Shown: positions 1 through 6,777 of the stretch, in pieces
How the letters are laid out: the number at the start of each line of letters is the position of its first letter
Position numbering within the stretch: the first letter of the stretch is position 1
Virus record (IMG/VR): IMGVR_UViG_3300025949_001138
Location: 1-43,381 of that record
DNA: 43,381 nt
From: a virus
Direction: 5' to 3' (one strand)
Made by a program: the position numbers and the translations under genes
Notes under the pieces: generated by a model
The model's input: the letters and a program-made list of their open reading frames with translations, nothing else
The model's database searches: none
Told to the model about the DNA's origin: nothing

Positions 1-258
1 CTAGATCATCTCGATCCATTTGTGGAGATAGCCGTCTTCGGCCTTGAGTTGCGCGAGCATCATGTCGCGCAGGGCGTCGGCCTCGCGTTGGAGTTCCGCG
101 CGCTCCTCGAGGTCGAAGTCGAAGCGGGCGCGCCGGAGCGCCAGCGCCCGCATCTGGGCGCCGGCGGGATCGTCGGGAACCGGCCCAGGCGCGGGCCCGG
201 GCTCGGCCTCGGCTCCGGCGTCTGCCAGGCGCGGGACGGGGGCCAGGAGTGCGCTCAC
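1..258 (-). CDS. 85-residue host protein, downstream partner of the interrupted gene; function unknown
   Basis: The protein starts at GTG 256-258 and stops at TAG 1-3, the window edge. Residues 1-35 are rich in Ala, Pro and Gly; from about residue 40 it is charged and helical, ending in DGYLHKWIEMI. I do not recognise the family. The GTG overlaps the TGA of the host gene remnant (GTGA, 255-258), so in the uninfected chromosome it would be translationally coupled to the gene now split by the prophage. It lies on the host side of attL, so I take it as host rather than phage. The lytic transglycosylase at the other end of the same reconstructed operon would fit a secretion or envelope-spanning apparatus, but that is inference only. 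Confidence 0.6.
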   Translation of the reverse strand: MSALLAPVPRLADAGAEAEPGPAPGPVPDDPAGAQMRALALRRARFDFDLEERAELQREADALRDMMLAQLKAEDGYLHKWIEMI

Positions 259-312
259 TCGCCGATGCTCTGGATGAACTTCTTGGTCACGGCGTTGTCT
301 TCTTTACGCTGG
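255..312 (-). pseudogene. Stranded 3' end of the host gene split by the prophage
   Basis: Reading leftwards from the att core, the frame CAG CGT AAA continues as EDNAVTKKFIQSIGE and stops at TGA 255-257. It has no start of its own except an internal GTG. The 5' part of the same gene lies at 42484-42731. Joined at the shared core, the two parts give a 101-residue protein in one frame. The fragment is separated from any visible promoter by the integrated phage. Confidence 0.75.
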
Positions 313-332
313 CGTAAAGACGGTCAGACAAC
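303..332. other. attL: shared 10-bp core (303-312) plus phage arm of attP
   Basis: TTTACGCTGG at 303-312 is repeated exactly at 42474-42483. To its right the phage arm continues as GCGTAAA (312-318), seven bases, then AGACAAC (326-332), which mirrors TTTACGC and GTTGTCT at the right prophage end. The centre of symmetry is the dinucleotide TG at 310-311, the usual form of a large-serine-integrase crossover. The arm overlaps the stop codon and last codons of the integrase gene. Left of 303 is host DNA. Confidence 0.75.
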
Positions 333-1748
333 GGACGAGAGATGCTCGCCCGGGAACTCGAGACGATAGTCGTCGGCGACGGTGGGGTAGCCGAAGACCG
401 CGAAGATCGCGGCGTTCATCTCGGCGCGCTCGGCGCGCGTTCCGTCCCGGTAGGCTTCGGCTGCGTTCGCCATCATCGCCGCGACCTTTGCTCGCGCCAA
501 GAGCCGCGCTTCGTACGATTCGATCTCGGCGCGGATCTCACGAATCCGATCGTCGATGCGAGCTACCTCTTCGACGATCGCGGCCGATCGGGCTTTGAAT
601 GTGGGGCCGTCGTAGGTGCCGTCCTCGAACGCCTGGTGAATGCGCGTCCGCTTCGCCTCCGCGGCTTCGCGCCGCTTGGTGAGCAGTTCGGCTTCCCGGC
701 TGCTGGCCGGCGGGCGCTCCTCCATATCCCAGGACCCCTTGCCGGTCGAGAGGCCGCGGAGCTTCTCCATCCACGCGACGTCGATCTTGTCTTCGCGGTA
801 CGACCGCCACCGTGGCGCGTCGGCGTGGCGCAGGGACGCGCAGACGTACCAGACCAGCGGCTCCGTCGATCGCTGACGGCGGGGGTCTTCGTTCGTGCGC
901 GGCTTGAGCCGGGCGCCACAGGAACACCGCAGGCCCGAGAAGGGGTAGACGTGCTTCCGCAGGCCCGAGGGGCGCGCGGCGGCGTTTTGCCGGCGCTGCG
1001 CGCGGTCCCAGGTCTCCGCGTCGACGACGACGTCCCGATACGTCTCGCACCGGATCATCCGGTAGACGTGCGAGAGGTCCCACTTGAAGACGAGCGGGTT
1101 CCCGGTGCGGACGGACGCCCGCGGGGGCGCGTTCTGGCGTAGCCAGAGAACCAGGTCGGCCGGCGCGTCGCCGTCGAGCCACCGGTCGAAGATGAGCCGC
1201 ACCGTCGGCGCGGTCGCGGGGTCGGGTTCCGCGCGCCCGTCCTTGCCGCGTAGCACCCCGTAGGGCGGCTTCGAGGCGACGAGGAGACCGTTGGCCCGCC
1301 GCCGGACGAACGAGGCCCGGGAACGGTCGGCGCGGACCTCATTCTCGAAGCCGGCTTGCAGGGCGGCGAAGATGGGGCCGACCGAGTCGATCACGCGCGC
1401 GAAGGTCACGTCGCCATCGGTGCGCGTTCGGATGGTGACGCCGAGCTTGCGGAGGTCGTTCAGCGTCGCGATCGCGTCGAGCGGCATGCGCCCGACCCTG
1501 TCTAGGCGGACCATGAGGATGCGCCCCGGACGGTCGGCCTTCGGAATGCCGCGAAGCCGCTCGACCAGCTCGACCAGGATGGTGCGCGCCCCGTCGCGCC
1601 CGGAGGCAACCCCCTCGAAGATCCCGTTCGGGTCAATCGTGGCGCCCAGGCGCGCGGCCTCTTCCTCGGCCCACCGGCGTTGCTCGGGCAGCGTGTAGCC
1701 TTGCTCGTCCGAACTCACGACCAAGTAGACCCAAACGCGCTCGCTCAT
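324..1748 (-). CDS. int: Large serine recombinase / phage integrase
   Basis: A 474-residue site-specific recombinase, expected to integrate the phage between attP and attB through a 5'-phosphoserine intermediate. Residues 8-16 are YLVVSSDEQ, matching the resolvase motif YxRVSxxxQ with Ser12 as nucleophile. LDRVGR at 82-87 holds the conserved Asp-Arg and Arg. The recombinase domain follows (about 165-290), then a reduced zinc-ribbon-like CxC...C segment (about 300-350) and a coiled-coil stretch (about 385-440), the usual order for large serine integrases. ATG 1746-1748 is chosen because upstream codons are unlike the family. Oddity: the near-invariant Arg two residues before the catalytic Ser is Val10. 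The gene ends inside attP, as is common for phage integrases. Confidence 0.93.
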   Translation of the reverse strand: MSERVWVYLVVSSDEQGYTLPEQRRWAEEEAARLGATIDPNGIFEGVASGRDGARTILVELVERLRGIPKADRPGRILMVRLDRVGRMPLDAIATLNDLRKLGVTIRTRTDGDVTFARVIDSVGPIFAALQAGFENEVRADRSRASFVRRRANGLLVASKPPYGVLRGKDGRAEPDPATAPTVRLIFDRWLDGDAPADLVLWLRQNAPPRASVRTGNPLVFKWDLSHVYRMIRCETYRDVVVDAETWDRAQRRQNAAARPSGLRKHVYPFSGLRCSCGARLKPRTNEDPRRQRSTEPLVWYVCASLRHADAPRWRSYREDKIDVAWMEKLRGLSTGKGSWDMEERPPASSREAELLTKRREAAEAKRTRIHQAFEDGTYDGPTFKARSAAIVEEVARIDDRIREIRAEIESYEARLLARAKVAAMMANAAEAYRDGTRAERAEMNAAIFAVFGYPTVADDYRLEFPGEHLSSVV

Positions 1749-1769
1749 CGAACCCACGTTCGAGGTTTT

Positions 1770-1797
1770 CCGTGAAACAAATGCATGCCGTGAAACA
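1770..1797. repeat. 10-bp direct repeat upstream of integrase, possible operator
   Basis: CCGTGAAACA occurs at 1770-1779 and again at 1788-1797, an 18-bp period. The pair fills the gap between the stop of the 68-residue gene and the integrase start at 1748. The spacing and position would suit a protein-binding site controlling integrase; no regulator can be assigned. Confidence 0.4.
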
Positions 1798-2004
1798 CTA
1801 CTCGGCCGGCTCGTCCTTCTTGCCACCGTCGATGACGGTGAACCCCTCGCGGCGCTCGCGCGCATGCAGGGCGATCTGCCGGTCGGCGATCGCGCGCGTC
1901 TCTTCGGCGGTCCACTTCTTTTTCGGCTTGGGGTTCTGTGCCTCGAGCTTGGCGAGGATACCCGACATGTCGACGTTGATCGTCAGGCGACGACGGTCGC
2001 TCAC
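1798..2004 (-). CDS. Small basic protein between exported protein and integrase; unknown
   Basis: A 68-residue protein, starting at GTG 2002-2004 overlapping the TGA of the upstream gene (GTGA), which implies coupled translation. It begins SDRRRLTINVDMSGIL, has a lysine-rich stretch (NPKPKKKWT) and ends acidic (GGKKDEPAE). No family is recognised. It sits directly upstream of the integrase in the same transcription unit. Small basic proteins in this place are sometimes recombination directionality factors for serine integrases, but nothing in this sequence proves that role. Confidence 0.6.
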   Translation of the reverse strand: MSDRRRLTINVDMSGILAKLEAQNPKPKKKWTAEETRAIADRQIALHARERREGFTVIDGGKKDEPAE

Positions 2005-2624
2005 GGGTGCGAGGCCGCCCAATCGTCGCGCGCGGGCGCGCACGCCGAATCCGCCCAGGTGCGCCATACCCAACCGACCAGGGGGCCCTTGCTGACCTCA
2101 CAGCCGGCCGGGTGGCCGCCGTCGCGGTGGTCCGTCGTGTCGTAGCGCACGGTCGCGCTCACGGACCTGCGGCGTGGGTCCGGGGTAGCGGTCGAGTCGC
2201 CGAGGGCGTCGAGCCAACGCGCGGAAAGCGTGCCGTCGGCATTGAGGTAGAACAAGACGCGCGCCTCCCCATTGGCTCCGAAGGTCAGGGTGGTGTTCGT
2301 GAAGACATTCGCGCAGCTCCCGTTCGAATCCGCGCCTTCGCCATCGGTTTTCCGCTCGTAGTCGAAGAGCTTGACGTCACCCTTCATCTTGACCACGCGT
2401 AGTCCGTACGCCTGACACCGCGCGGCGCCCTCGTTGTAGACCTCGATCCGGGAACCGTCGGGTGCGGCGAGCGCCGCGCACATGTCGCCGGCACCGCACC
2501 GATCAGGCGCCGTCGCTATGGATCCGTCAGGGTAGGTCGTGGCCGCGACCGCTGCGCCACGAACAGAGAGAGCCAAAAGAACCATCGTACTCACAGCCCT
2601 GTGGATAACTCCTGTGTCACGCAT
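2001..2624 (-). CDS. Exported Cys-containing protein of the lysogeny operon, possible lysogenic-conversion factor
   Basis: A 207-residue protein with an N-terminal signal peptide: basic start MRDTGVIHR, hydrophobic core VSTMVLLALSV, and Ala-x-Ala-like cleavage near AAVAATT. The mature part has about seven cysteines (CGAGDMC, ARCQ, GSCA, GCE, SACA), as in a disulfide-stabilised secreted or periplasmic protein. No family is recognised. ATG 2622-2624 is preferred because GGAGG lies seven bases upstream. A longer in-frame start at 2696 overlaps the repressor stop (ATGA) but would bury the signal peptide. Lying between repressor and integrase, it is probably expressed in the lysogen, so it could alter the host surface or exclude other phages (inference). 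Confidence 0.75.
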   Translation of the reverse strand: MRDTGVIHRAVSTMVLLALSVRGAAVAATTYPDGSIATAPDRCGAGDMCAALAAPDGSRIEVYNEGAARCQAYGLRVVKMKGDVKLFDYERKTDGEGADSNGSCANVFTNTTLTFGANGEARVLFYLNADGTLSARWLDALGDSTATPDPRRRSVSATVRYDTTDHRDGGHPAGCEVSKGPLVGWVWRTWADSACAPARDDWAASHP

Positions 2625-2692
2625 ATGGCACCTCCGGATGTTCAACTTGGGCATGGAGCCGCTTTCGCTTTTTGACCCCGCCGTGAATGAGA

Positions 2693-3136
2693 TCATGACT
2701 TGCCTCCGGATCGCTTCCGAGGTAAACTCTTGGGTGCCGCTGCGGCCTCCGCGCTGCCCGCTCGGGCTTGCGCCAGATCACGAACCATCCGAGCTAGATC
2801 GTCGACGCGGACCTCGATCGCCGCAAAGCGATCTTCCAAATCGAGAGACCGGCTAGCCCGAGCCTCGGCGGCGCCTGGCATCCCCGCCAGCTTCTTTGCC
2901 TGCCACCCCTCATCGGGCAAGAAGTCCTCAAGGCGCTTCCCGAGGACGAGGGCGATCCGTGCCATCTGTTGGATGCCGGGGTCGTTGGTTTGGTCCTGCT
3001 CGAGCCGCGAGATGACCGCCTGAGCGACGCCTGCACGACGAGCTAGCTCGTCCTGTGAAAGACCGGCCTCGGTTCGAAACGCCCTTACAATACCACCCAA
3101 TGTCGCCATCCGAAAATGGTTAGACAAGTCCAGCAT
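2693..3136 (-). CDS. XRE-family cI-like repressor with C-terminal coiled coil
   Basis: A 147-residue protein with a classic helix-turn-helix at about residues 14-70: LSQDELARRAGVAQAVISRLEQ, then a helical LGKRLEDFLPDE segment. A predicted coiled coil (about 95-125) probably serves dimerisation; there is no S24 peptidase domain, so it does not look RecA-cleavable. It heads the minus-strand lysogeny operon and diverges from the Cro-like gene at 3206, the usual switch layout. Start 3136 has GTGAGG just upstream; an alternative ATG at 3107-3109 begins nearer the domain. It most likely binds the repeated half-sites at 3155-3209. Confidence 0.85.
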   Translation of the reverse strand: MLDLSNHFRMATLGGIVRAFRTEAGLSQDELARRAGVAQAVISRLEQDQTNDPGIQQMARIALVLGKRLEDFLPDEGWQAKKLAGMPGAAEARASRSLDLEDRFAAIEVRVDDLARMVRDLAQARAGSAEAAAAPKSLPRKRSGGKS

Positions 3137-3154
3137 AAAGCCTCACCCGGAAAA

Positions 3155-3209
3155 GAATATCCGAAACTGATTGACAGGGTATCCACAATCGGGTATCCTG
3201 TGGATATGC
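3155..3209. promoter_or_regulatory. Immunity operator region and early rightward promoter
   Basis: GGGTATCC occurs at 3177-3184 and 3191-3198 (14-bp period), with related half-sites GAATATCC at 3155-3162 and GGATATGC at 3202-3209. ATCCACA (3181-3187) and TGTGGAT (3199-3205) form an inverted pair. A good sigma70-like promoter overlaps them: TTGACA 3171-3176, 17-bp spacer, TATCCT 3194-3199, reading right into the Cro-like gene. Binding by either regulator would occlude this promoter. Confidence 0.7.
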
Positions 3210-3409
3210 AAAATCGGTTTGCCGACCAGCTACGGGCGGCGATGGGTCAGATGACCCAAGAAGAGCTTGAGGCCGCGTCCGGGATTCCGCAGACGACGAT
3301 CTCCCGGTACCTGCGCGGGAACGCCCAGCCGAACGTGGCGCGCCTCGAGACCCTCGAGCGCGTACTTCCGACACTGCGCGATCTTCGCGCCAAGGCTGTA
3401 GCGGCATAA
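3206..3409 (+). CDS. XRE-family Cro-like regulator
   Basis: A 67-residue helix-turn-helix protein: MTQEELEAASGIPQTTISRYLRGNAQPNVARLETLERVL is a typical XRE fold, and almost no other sequence is present. ATG 3206-3208 is chosen because it follows the promoter closely and gives a single compact domain; an upstream in-frame ATG at 3116 would run through the operator. It is the first gene of the rightward early operon and diverges from the cI-like gene, so it probably represses the lysogeny promoter. Its TAA overlaps the next ATG (TAATG). Confidence 0.85.
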   Translation: MQNRFADQLRAAMGQMTQEELEAASGIPQTTISRYLRGNAQPNVARLETLERVLPTLRDLRAKAVAA

Positions 3410-3795
3410 TGGGGACGGTAGCACAATCCAAGCGGGCACCCCGTATTTCCCGCGCAGGACGCCCCAAGGCGACCGTGGTCGCGACCATCGAGTCGAACCT
3501 CGATGCGGTCTCGCGCGACCAGGACGAGGCGAAAACCCTCGCCGACCTCATCGAAGAAGAGCGCATCGCGACCGCTCACTGCCGGTGTGCGAACAAGCGC
3601 CTCCACAAGATCGACTGCGAACTCCAAAAGCTGCTCCTCGCCCGCGCCGATGACGCCGAGAAGCGCATTGCCGAGAACGCGAAGCTCTCTAAGCTGGTCG
3701 TTCCCGACAACGAAGCTGGGCATCGCATCGTCCGCGCGATCGACAAGATCGTCCAGCGCGTCGAGCGCGAGACGCGCCCGAGTGCAGTCGCATGA
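3409..3795 (+). CDS. Early protein with coiled-coil region; unknown
   Basis: A 128-residue protein, ATG overlapping the Cro-like stop (TAATG). The first 25 residues are basic (SKRAPRISRAGRPKA). Residues about 40-115 are strongly charged and helical (DLIEEERIATAH...ELQKLLLARADDAEKRIAENAKLSKL), with CRC at about 58-60. No family is recognised. It is the second gene of the early operon and overlaps the next start by ATGA. A DNA- or protein-binding accessory role is possible but unproven. Confidence 0.65.
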   Translation: MGTVAQSKRAPRISRAGRPKATVVATIESNLDAVSRDQDEAKTLADLIEEERIATAHCRCANKRLHKIDCELQKLLLARADDAEKRIAENAKLSKLVVPDNEAGHRIVRAIDKIVQRVERETRPSAVA

Positions 3796-3932
3796 GCGAT
3801 CGCGTCATCCTTCTGGACGACGTCCAGGTCGCTCGTCTCCTCAAACTCCAGGACCGCGTCCTCGCTCGTATTGCGAGAGAAGAAGCCTTGGCCTCTTCGA
3901 CCGGTTCGCTTGAAGGGAAGGTCGCATCGTGA
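3792..3932 (+). CDS. 46-residue early protein; unknown
   Basis: MSDRVILLDDVQVARLLKLQ opens a short helical protein that ends SLEGKVAS. It begins with ATGA overlapping the previous stop and ends with GTGA overlapping the next start, so it fits the continuous coupled chain of this operon and the gap would otherwise be unexplained. No family is recognised. Confidence 0.6.
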   Translation: MSDRVILLDDVQVARLLKLQDRVLARIAREEALASSTGSLEGKVAS

Positions 3933-4183
3933 TTCATCCTTCTGTGGTGGCCGCTCACGCGGCGCTTCGCCAGGCGAAAGAAGCCATCGAGGCGATCCCC
4001 GAGCGCATCGTCTGGTCCGAAGCCGCGCAGCGCCAGATCATCGACGTCACCTACGCGCTGGGCGATGGCATCGAGTTCACCTCGGCCCTCGGCGCGATGG
4101 ATTCGTGCGAAGATGGTTGCGCGCATCGCGACCTCTCGTACTACGGCGCGGCCATCATCGACGAGAAGACGGTGGCGGCATGA
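3929..4183 (+). CDS. 84-residue early protein; unknown
   Basis: It starts at GTG 3929 (GTGA overlap) and continues IHPSVVAAHAALRQAKEAIEAIPERIVW, an amphipathic helical start, with a central acidic patch and a Cys pair in DSCEDGCAHRD. The end overlaps the next ATG. No family is recognised. Codon use is like its neighbours, and both coupled junctions support translation. Confidence 0.65.
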   Translation: MIHPSVVAAHAALRQAKEAIEAIPERIVWSEAAQRQIIDVTYALGDGIEFTSALGAMDSCEDGCAHRDLSYYGAAIIDEKTVAA

Positions 4184-4380
4184 CGCCCGAGATCGAGTTC
4201 TGCTGCGTCTGCCATGTCGAGACGATCGAGATCTTCACCGACGCGGACTACAACTTCGAGACCGGCACCTACACCGACGCGACGACCATCTTCACGAAGG
4301 GTGCGGTCGACGGGCGCGACTTCGGCTACTCGGCCGGAACCTACGTCGGACCCAAGTGCGCCCAGGCGATCGCGGCATGA
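4180..4380 (+). CDS. Small CxxC protein; unknown
   Basis: A 66-residue protein beginning MTPEIEFCCVCHVETIEIFTD. The Cys cluster CCVCH and a later Cys (PKCAQ) could bind zinc, but two full CxxC knuckles are not present. The rest is acidic and aromatic (DYNFETGTYTD). It overlaps both neighbours by ATGA. No family is recognised. Confidence 0.65.
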   Translation: MTPEIEFCCVCHVETIEIFTDADYNFETGTYTDATTIFTKGAVDGRDFGYSAGTYVGPKCAQAIAA

Positions 4381-4805
4381 GCGACATCGCACAGCAGACC
4401 CAACTCTTCGCGCCGATCGTCGGGGACGACGGGACCGCTCCGGTCCTCTGCGCCTGTGGCTTGACCGAGCAGAACCGCATCCACAATCCGCGCAAGAACG
4501 CGCGCGGGCGCGGCTACCATGCCTTCGTCGGCGAGTGCGCGGCGGCACGGTTCCACAGGCATAATCCGCACGTCATCGACCTCTTGGCCGAAACGACGCG
4601 GCGTATCAAGCGCGATCTCGGGGCGGAGTGCATCGGTTTCCGGCTCGTTTGGGAGTTGGCGCGCTACGACTATCGCCTCAAGACGCGCGACGAAGAGAGC
4701 GCGAAAAAGCTGAACAACAATTACCAGGGTTGGTACTCGCGCGAGATCATGTCGCGCTACGCCGACCTCGACGGTGCCTTCCATGTTCGGGAGCGAGCGG
4801 CATGA
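4377..4805 (+). CDS. Conserved-looking phage protein of unknown function
   Basis: A 142-residue protein. The N-terminus carries VLCACGLTEQNRIHN with CxC, then GYHAFVGECAAARFHRHNPHV. The C-terminal half reads WELARYDYRLKTRD...LNNNYQGWYSREIMSRYADLDGAFHVRE, resembling a short domain I know from other tailed-phage early regions (a tyrosine-rich segment, an LNNN stretch, and an ending like GxFxxRE). Its role is not known to me. Coupled by ATGA at both ends. Confidence 0.65.
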   Translation: MSDIAQQTQLFAPIVGDDGTAPVLCACGLTEQNRIHNPRKNARGRGYHAFVGECAAARFHRHNPHVIDLLAETTRRIKRDLGAECIGFRLVWELARYDYRLKTRDEESAKKLNNNYQGWYSREIMSRYADLDGAFHVRERAA

Positions 4806-4996
4806 ACGTCAAAGAGAATCCCGACGTTCGGGTATCGAGCATCGCGCTCGTCATGCTCAACGCGGCTCACGAAGTAGGCGCGACGGACGAAGAGACCTTC
4901 GCCGCGTCGGAGCAGATCGTCGCCGTCCACAAGATGGTCGGGCGGAGCGCGGCGCCCTCGAACGTCATCCCCCTGAGGCCGCTCGCATGTGTCTAG
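4802..4996 (+). CDS. 64-residue early protein; unknown
   Basis: It begins MNVKENPDVRVSSIALVMLNAAHEVGATDEETF and is mostly helical, ending SNVIPLRPLACV. No motif is recognised. It starts inside the previous stop (ATGA) and overlaps the next gene by ten bases, so it belongs to the same coupled chain. Confidence 0.6.
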   Translation: MNVKENPDVRVSSIALVMLNAAHEVGATDEETFAASEQIVAVHKMVGRSAAPSNVIPLRPLACV

Positions 4997-5283
4997 CATC
5001 GCTTCTTGAGCAGCCCGAGGCCATCGACGCACAAGCGTCCGCAGAGAAGCTCGACGCCGCGCTCTCGCTCTACAACGAAGCCGACGAGGCGATCCGGTAT
5101 TGGGTCGGTCGCCGGAACGATGCCGGCCACGACGTGATGCGCTTGCTCAACGTCCAGGGGCGCTTCACCTCGCTCACGTTCTCAACCGAGACGCTGCCCT
5201 GGCGGTGGTACGGCATCCGTGGGCGTCACCTCTCCCCTTCGGCCAAACGCGAACTCCGTCGCTTGGAGGCGATGTACGAATGA
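4987..5283 (+). CDS. 98-residue early protein; unknown
   Basis: MCLASLLEQPEAIDAQASAEKL opens a helical N-terminal half (about 1-45). The C-terminal half is basic and aromatic (RYWVGRRNDAGHD, LPWRWYGIRGRHL), ending SAKRELRRLEAMYE. It could bind nucleic acid, but no family is recognised. ATG 4987 overlaps the previous gene; the TGA overlaps the next ATG. Confidence 0.6.
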   Translation: MCLASLLEQPEAIDAQASAEKLDAALSLYNEADEAIRYWVGRRNDAGHDVMRLLNVQGRFTSLTFSTETLPWRWYGIRGRHLSPSAKRELRRLEAMYE

Positions 5284-5951
5284 TCTCGCTCCACCTCACC
5301 AACGCCATCGGCGCGAACGTCTCCGTGCCGGTCGAATCCGAAGCCGACCTCATCGACGCGATGCGCACCTGGGGCCGTAAGCGGTTCCGTACGATCTCGC
5401 TGCCCTACGGCGGGTTGCACTTCCCGCTCGCGATGGCGCAGACGTTCGATTGGTCCATCATCGGCGCGCAACCGGACGAACTCAAGAACGACGAGAGCGG
5501 CGCGATGGAGCCAGGCGTCTGGTTCGAGAATCGCTTTTGGAAGCGCCGCGATCTGCCGGCCAACGAGAAGAAGAAGATGGGCGCCGCCGTCAAGTATTCG
5601 CGCGGCGCGAACGACACCGACCGCGCGAACCCGAACGTCCTCGTCGAGGGTGACGACAAGTTCGGTTACGTGACGCTCGTCATTTTCCGCGGCGAAGGTC
5701 GCGCGCAAGCCGAGTACGAGCGCCCGCGCGCAGCCGCGGAGCCGAAGGCGGAGCGCACATCTGACGACGCCGACCCGATCTCCGACAAGCTCCTCGCCGC
5801 GATCGTCGCCGCCGCAAAGCAGCGCGGCATGGGAAACCGTGCCCTCATCGACCTTTCGGTCCAAGTCAACCAAACACCGGGCTACCACACCTCGACGATG
5901 GCGCAAGGGCGCAAACTCTTCGAGGCCATCGCCCGCTACCAAGCCGCCTAG
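5280..5951 (+). CDS. 223-residue early protein; unknown
   Basis: Begins MISLHLTNAIGANVSVPVES. A compact N-terminal half holds WGRKRFRTISLPYGG and WFENRFWKRRDLPANEKKK. An Ala/Glu-rich hinge lies near residues 140-160, followed by a helical C-terminal segment SDKLLAAIVAAAKQRGMG. It is the largest protein before the replication genes and lies where phages often carry single-strand binding or recombination functions, but I see no diagnostic motif for either. Followed by a 25-base gap with a new ribosome site. Confidence 0.6.
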   Translation: MISLHLTNAIGANVSVPVESEADLIDAMRTWGRKRFRTISLPYGGLHFPLAMAQTFDWSIIGAQPDELKNDESGAMEPGVWFENRFWKRRDLPANEKKKMGAAVKYSRGANDTDRANPNVLVEGDDKFGYVTLVIFRGEGRAQAEYERPRAAAEPKAERTSDDADPISDKLLAAIVAAAKQRGMGNRALIDLSVQVNQTPGYHTSTMAQGRKLFEAIARYQAA

Positions 5952-5976
5952 ATTCAAGGGAAAGGAGCCGAACACC

Positions 5977-6153
5977 GTGACCGATTGCTTGAACGAAGCC
6001 TGCGCTCGCGCGTTCCGCGATAGGAACAACGGCGCGCAGCGCATCGGCCTCTGCGCCGACTGTCTGGCTGCGACCATCCGGGAGAAGATGGGCCTGGATC
6101 TCCCGCGCGCGTCGAACCACCTCGACGTCGGCGTCTCGGGTCGCGCGGCATGA
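5977..6153 (+). CDS. Small zinc-finger-like protein
   Basis: A 58-residue protein starting at GTG 5977, with AAAGGAG nine bases upstream. Two Cys pairs, DCLNEAC and GLCADC, are spaced like a compact zinc-binding fold. The rest is basic (RAFRDRNNGAQR). Probable zinc-binding, possibly nucleic-acid-binding; no named family. Coupled to the next gene by ATGA. Confidence 0.65.
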   Translation: MTDCLNEACARAFRDRNNGAQRIGLCADCLAATIREKMGLDLPRASNHLDVGVSGRAA

Positions 6154-6437
6154 AGGCGATCGTCAACGTGGAGCGCCGCAAGCGTTTCGCGGGGACCACG
6201 ATCGGCCATGCGGAGGTCAAGGACGCCGCCACCGGGCGCGTTGTTTCCGAGGCGTCCATCACCGATTCCTGGGCCACCCCTGCCCCCAAGACGTTCGCGG
6301 AGAGCGATGCCCGCGACCGGAGCGATGCACCGGCGGCGTTCCTAGTCGTCGCCGGTGTAGCCGTTCTCTTGTTCCTCTCGTTCGTCGGAGCGGTTGACCT
6401 GTTCCATACGATCATCGCGTGGGTGGGATCGTGGTAG
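6150..6437 (+). CDS. Single-pass membrane protein; unknown
   Basis: A 95-residue protein: a soluble charged N-terminal part (about 1-65, MKAIVNVERRKRFAG...), then a clear hydrophobic helix AFLVVAGVAVLLFLSFVGAV at about 69-88 and a short tail HTIIAWVGSW. Membrane anchoring in the inner membrane is the only supported statement. Its place among early genes argues against a holin. ATGA overlap with the upstream gene. Confidence 0.7.
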   Translation: MKAIVNVERRKRFAGTTIGHAEVKDAATGRVVSEASITDSWATPAPKTFAESDARDRSDAPAAFLVVAGVAVLLFLSFVGAVDLFHTIIAWVGSW

Positions 6438-6446
6438 CCCAAGGAT

Positions 6447-6481
6447 ATGCGCTCGCTCCGCTCGCGGCTTCGCGCCGCGAT
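6447..6481 (+). repeat. Dispersed GC-rich palindromic element, forward form
   Basis: ATGCGCTCGCTCCGCTCGCG followed by GCTTCGCG: shares GCGCTC, TCGCGGCT and TTCGC with the copies at 12488, 13775 and 15782. Intergenic, between the membrane protein and the next ribosome site. Confidence 0.5.
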
Positions 6482-6525
6482 GCAAACTCATACCTCAACT
6501 CGGCCAACTAGAAAGGCTCGACACA

Positions 6526-6771
6526 ATGGACGCAACCCACCTCGGACGCACCATGAAGGACCGGATCACCGGCTTCCAGGGCACGGCGACCGGCTTCGTG
6601 GTCTACATCAGCGGGTGCAATCAGTTCCTTCTCGCGGCTCCCTCGAAAGACGGCAAGAGCGGCGAGGCCAATTGGTTCGACGATCAGCGCCTCGAACTCG
6701 TCGGGGAGACGCACGTCGTCCTCGACAACAGCAAGACGCCCGGCTGCGACGCCGCCGCTCCGGTTCGCTAG
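6526..6771 (+). CDS. Small phage protein with ITGF/SGCNQ signature; unknown role
   Basis: An 81-residue protein: HLGRTMKDRITGFQGTATG, YISGCNQFLLAAP and WFDDQRLELV form a pattern I know from many tailed-phage early regions, where it is a short conserved beta-rich protein with no established function. GAAAGG lies about nine bases before ATG 6526. It is preceded by an 88-base gap holding a palindromic repeat. Confidence 0.75.
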   Translation: MDATHLGRTMKDRITGFQGTATGFVVYISGCNQFLLAAPSKDGKSGEANWFDDQRLELVGETHVVLDNSKTPGCDAAAPVR

Positions 6772-6777
6772 GCCCTC

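Noticed and set aside
301-320. TCTTTACGCTGGCGTAAAGA as integrase terminator
   Set aside because: No T run follows on either strand, and the symmetry belongs to the att site.
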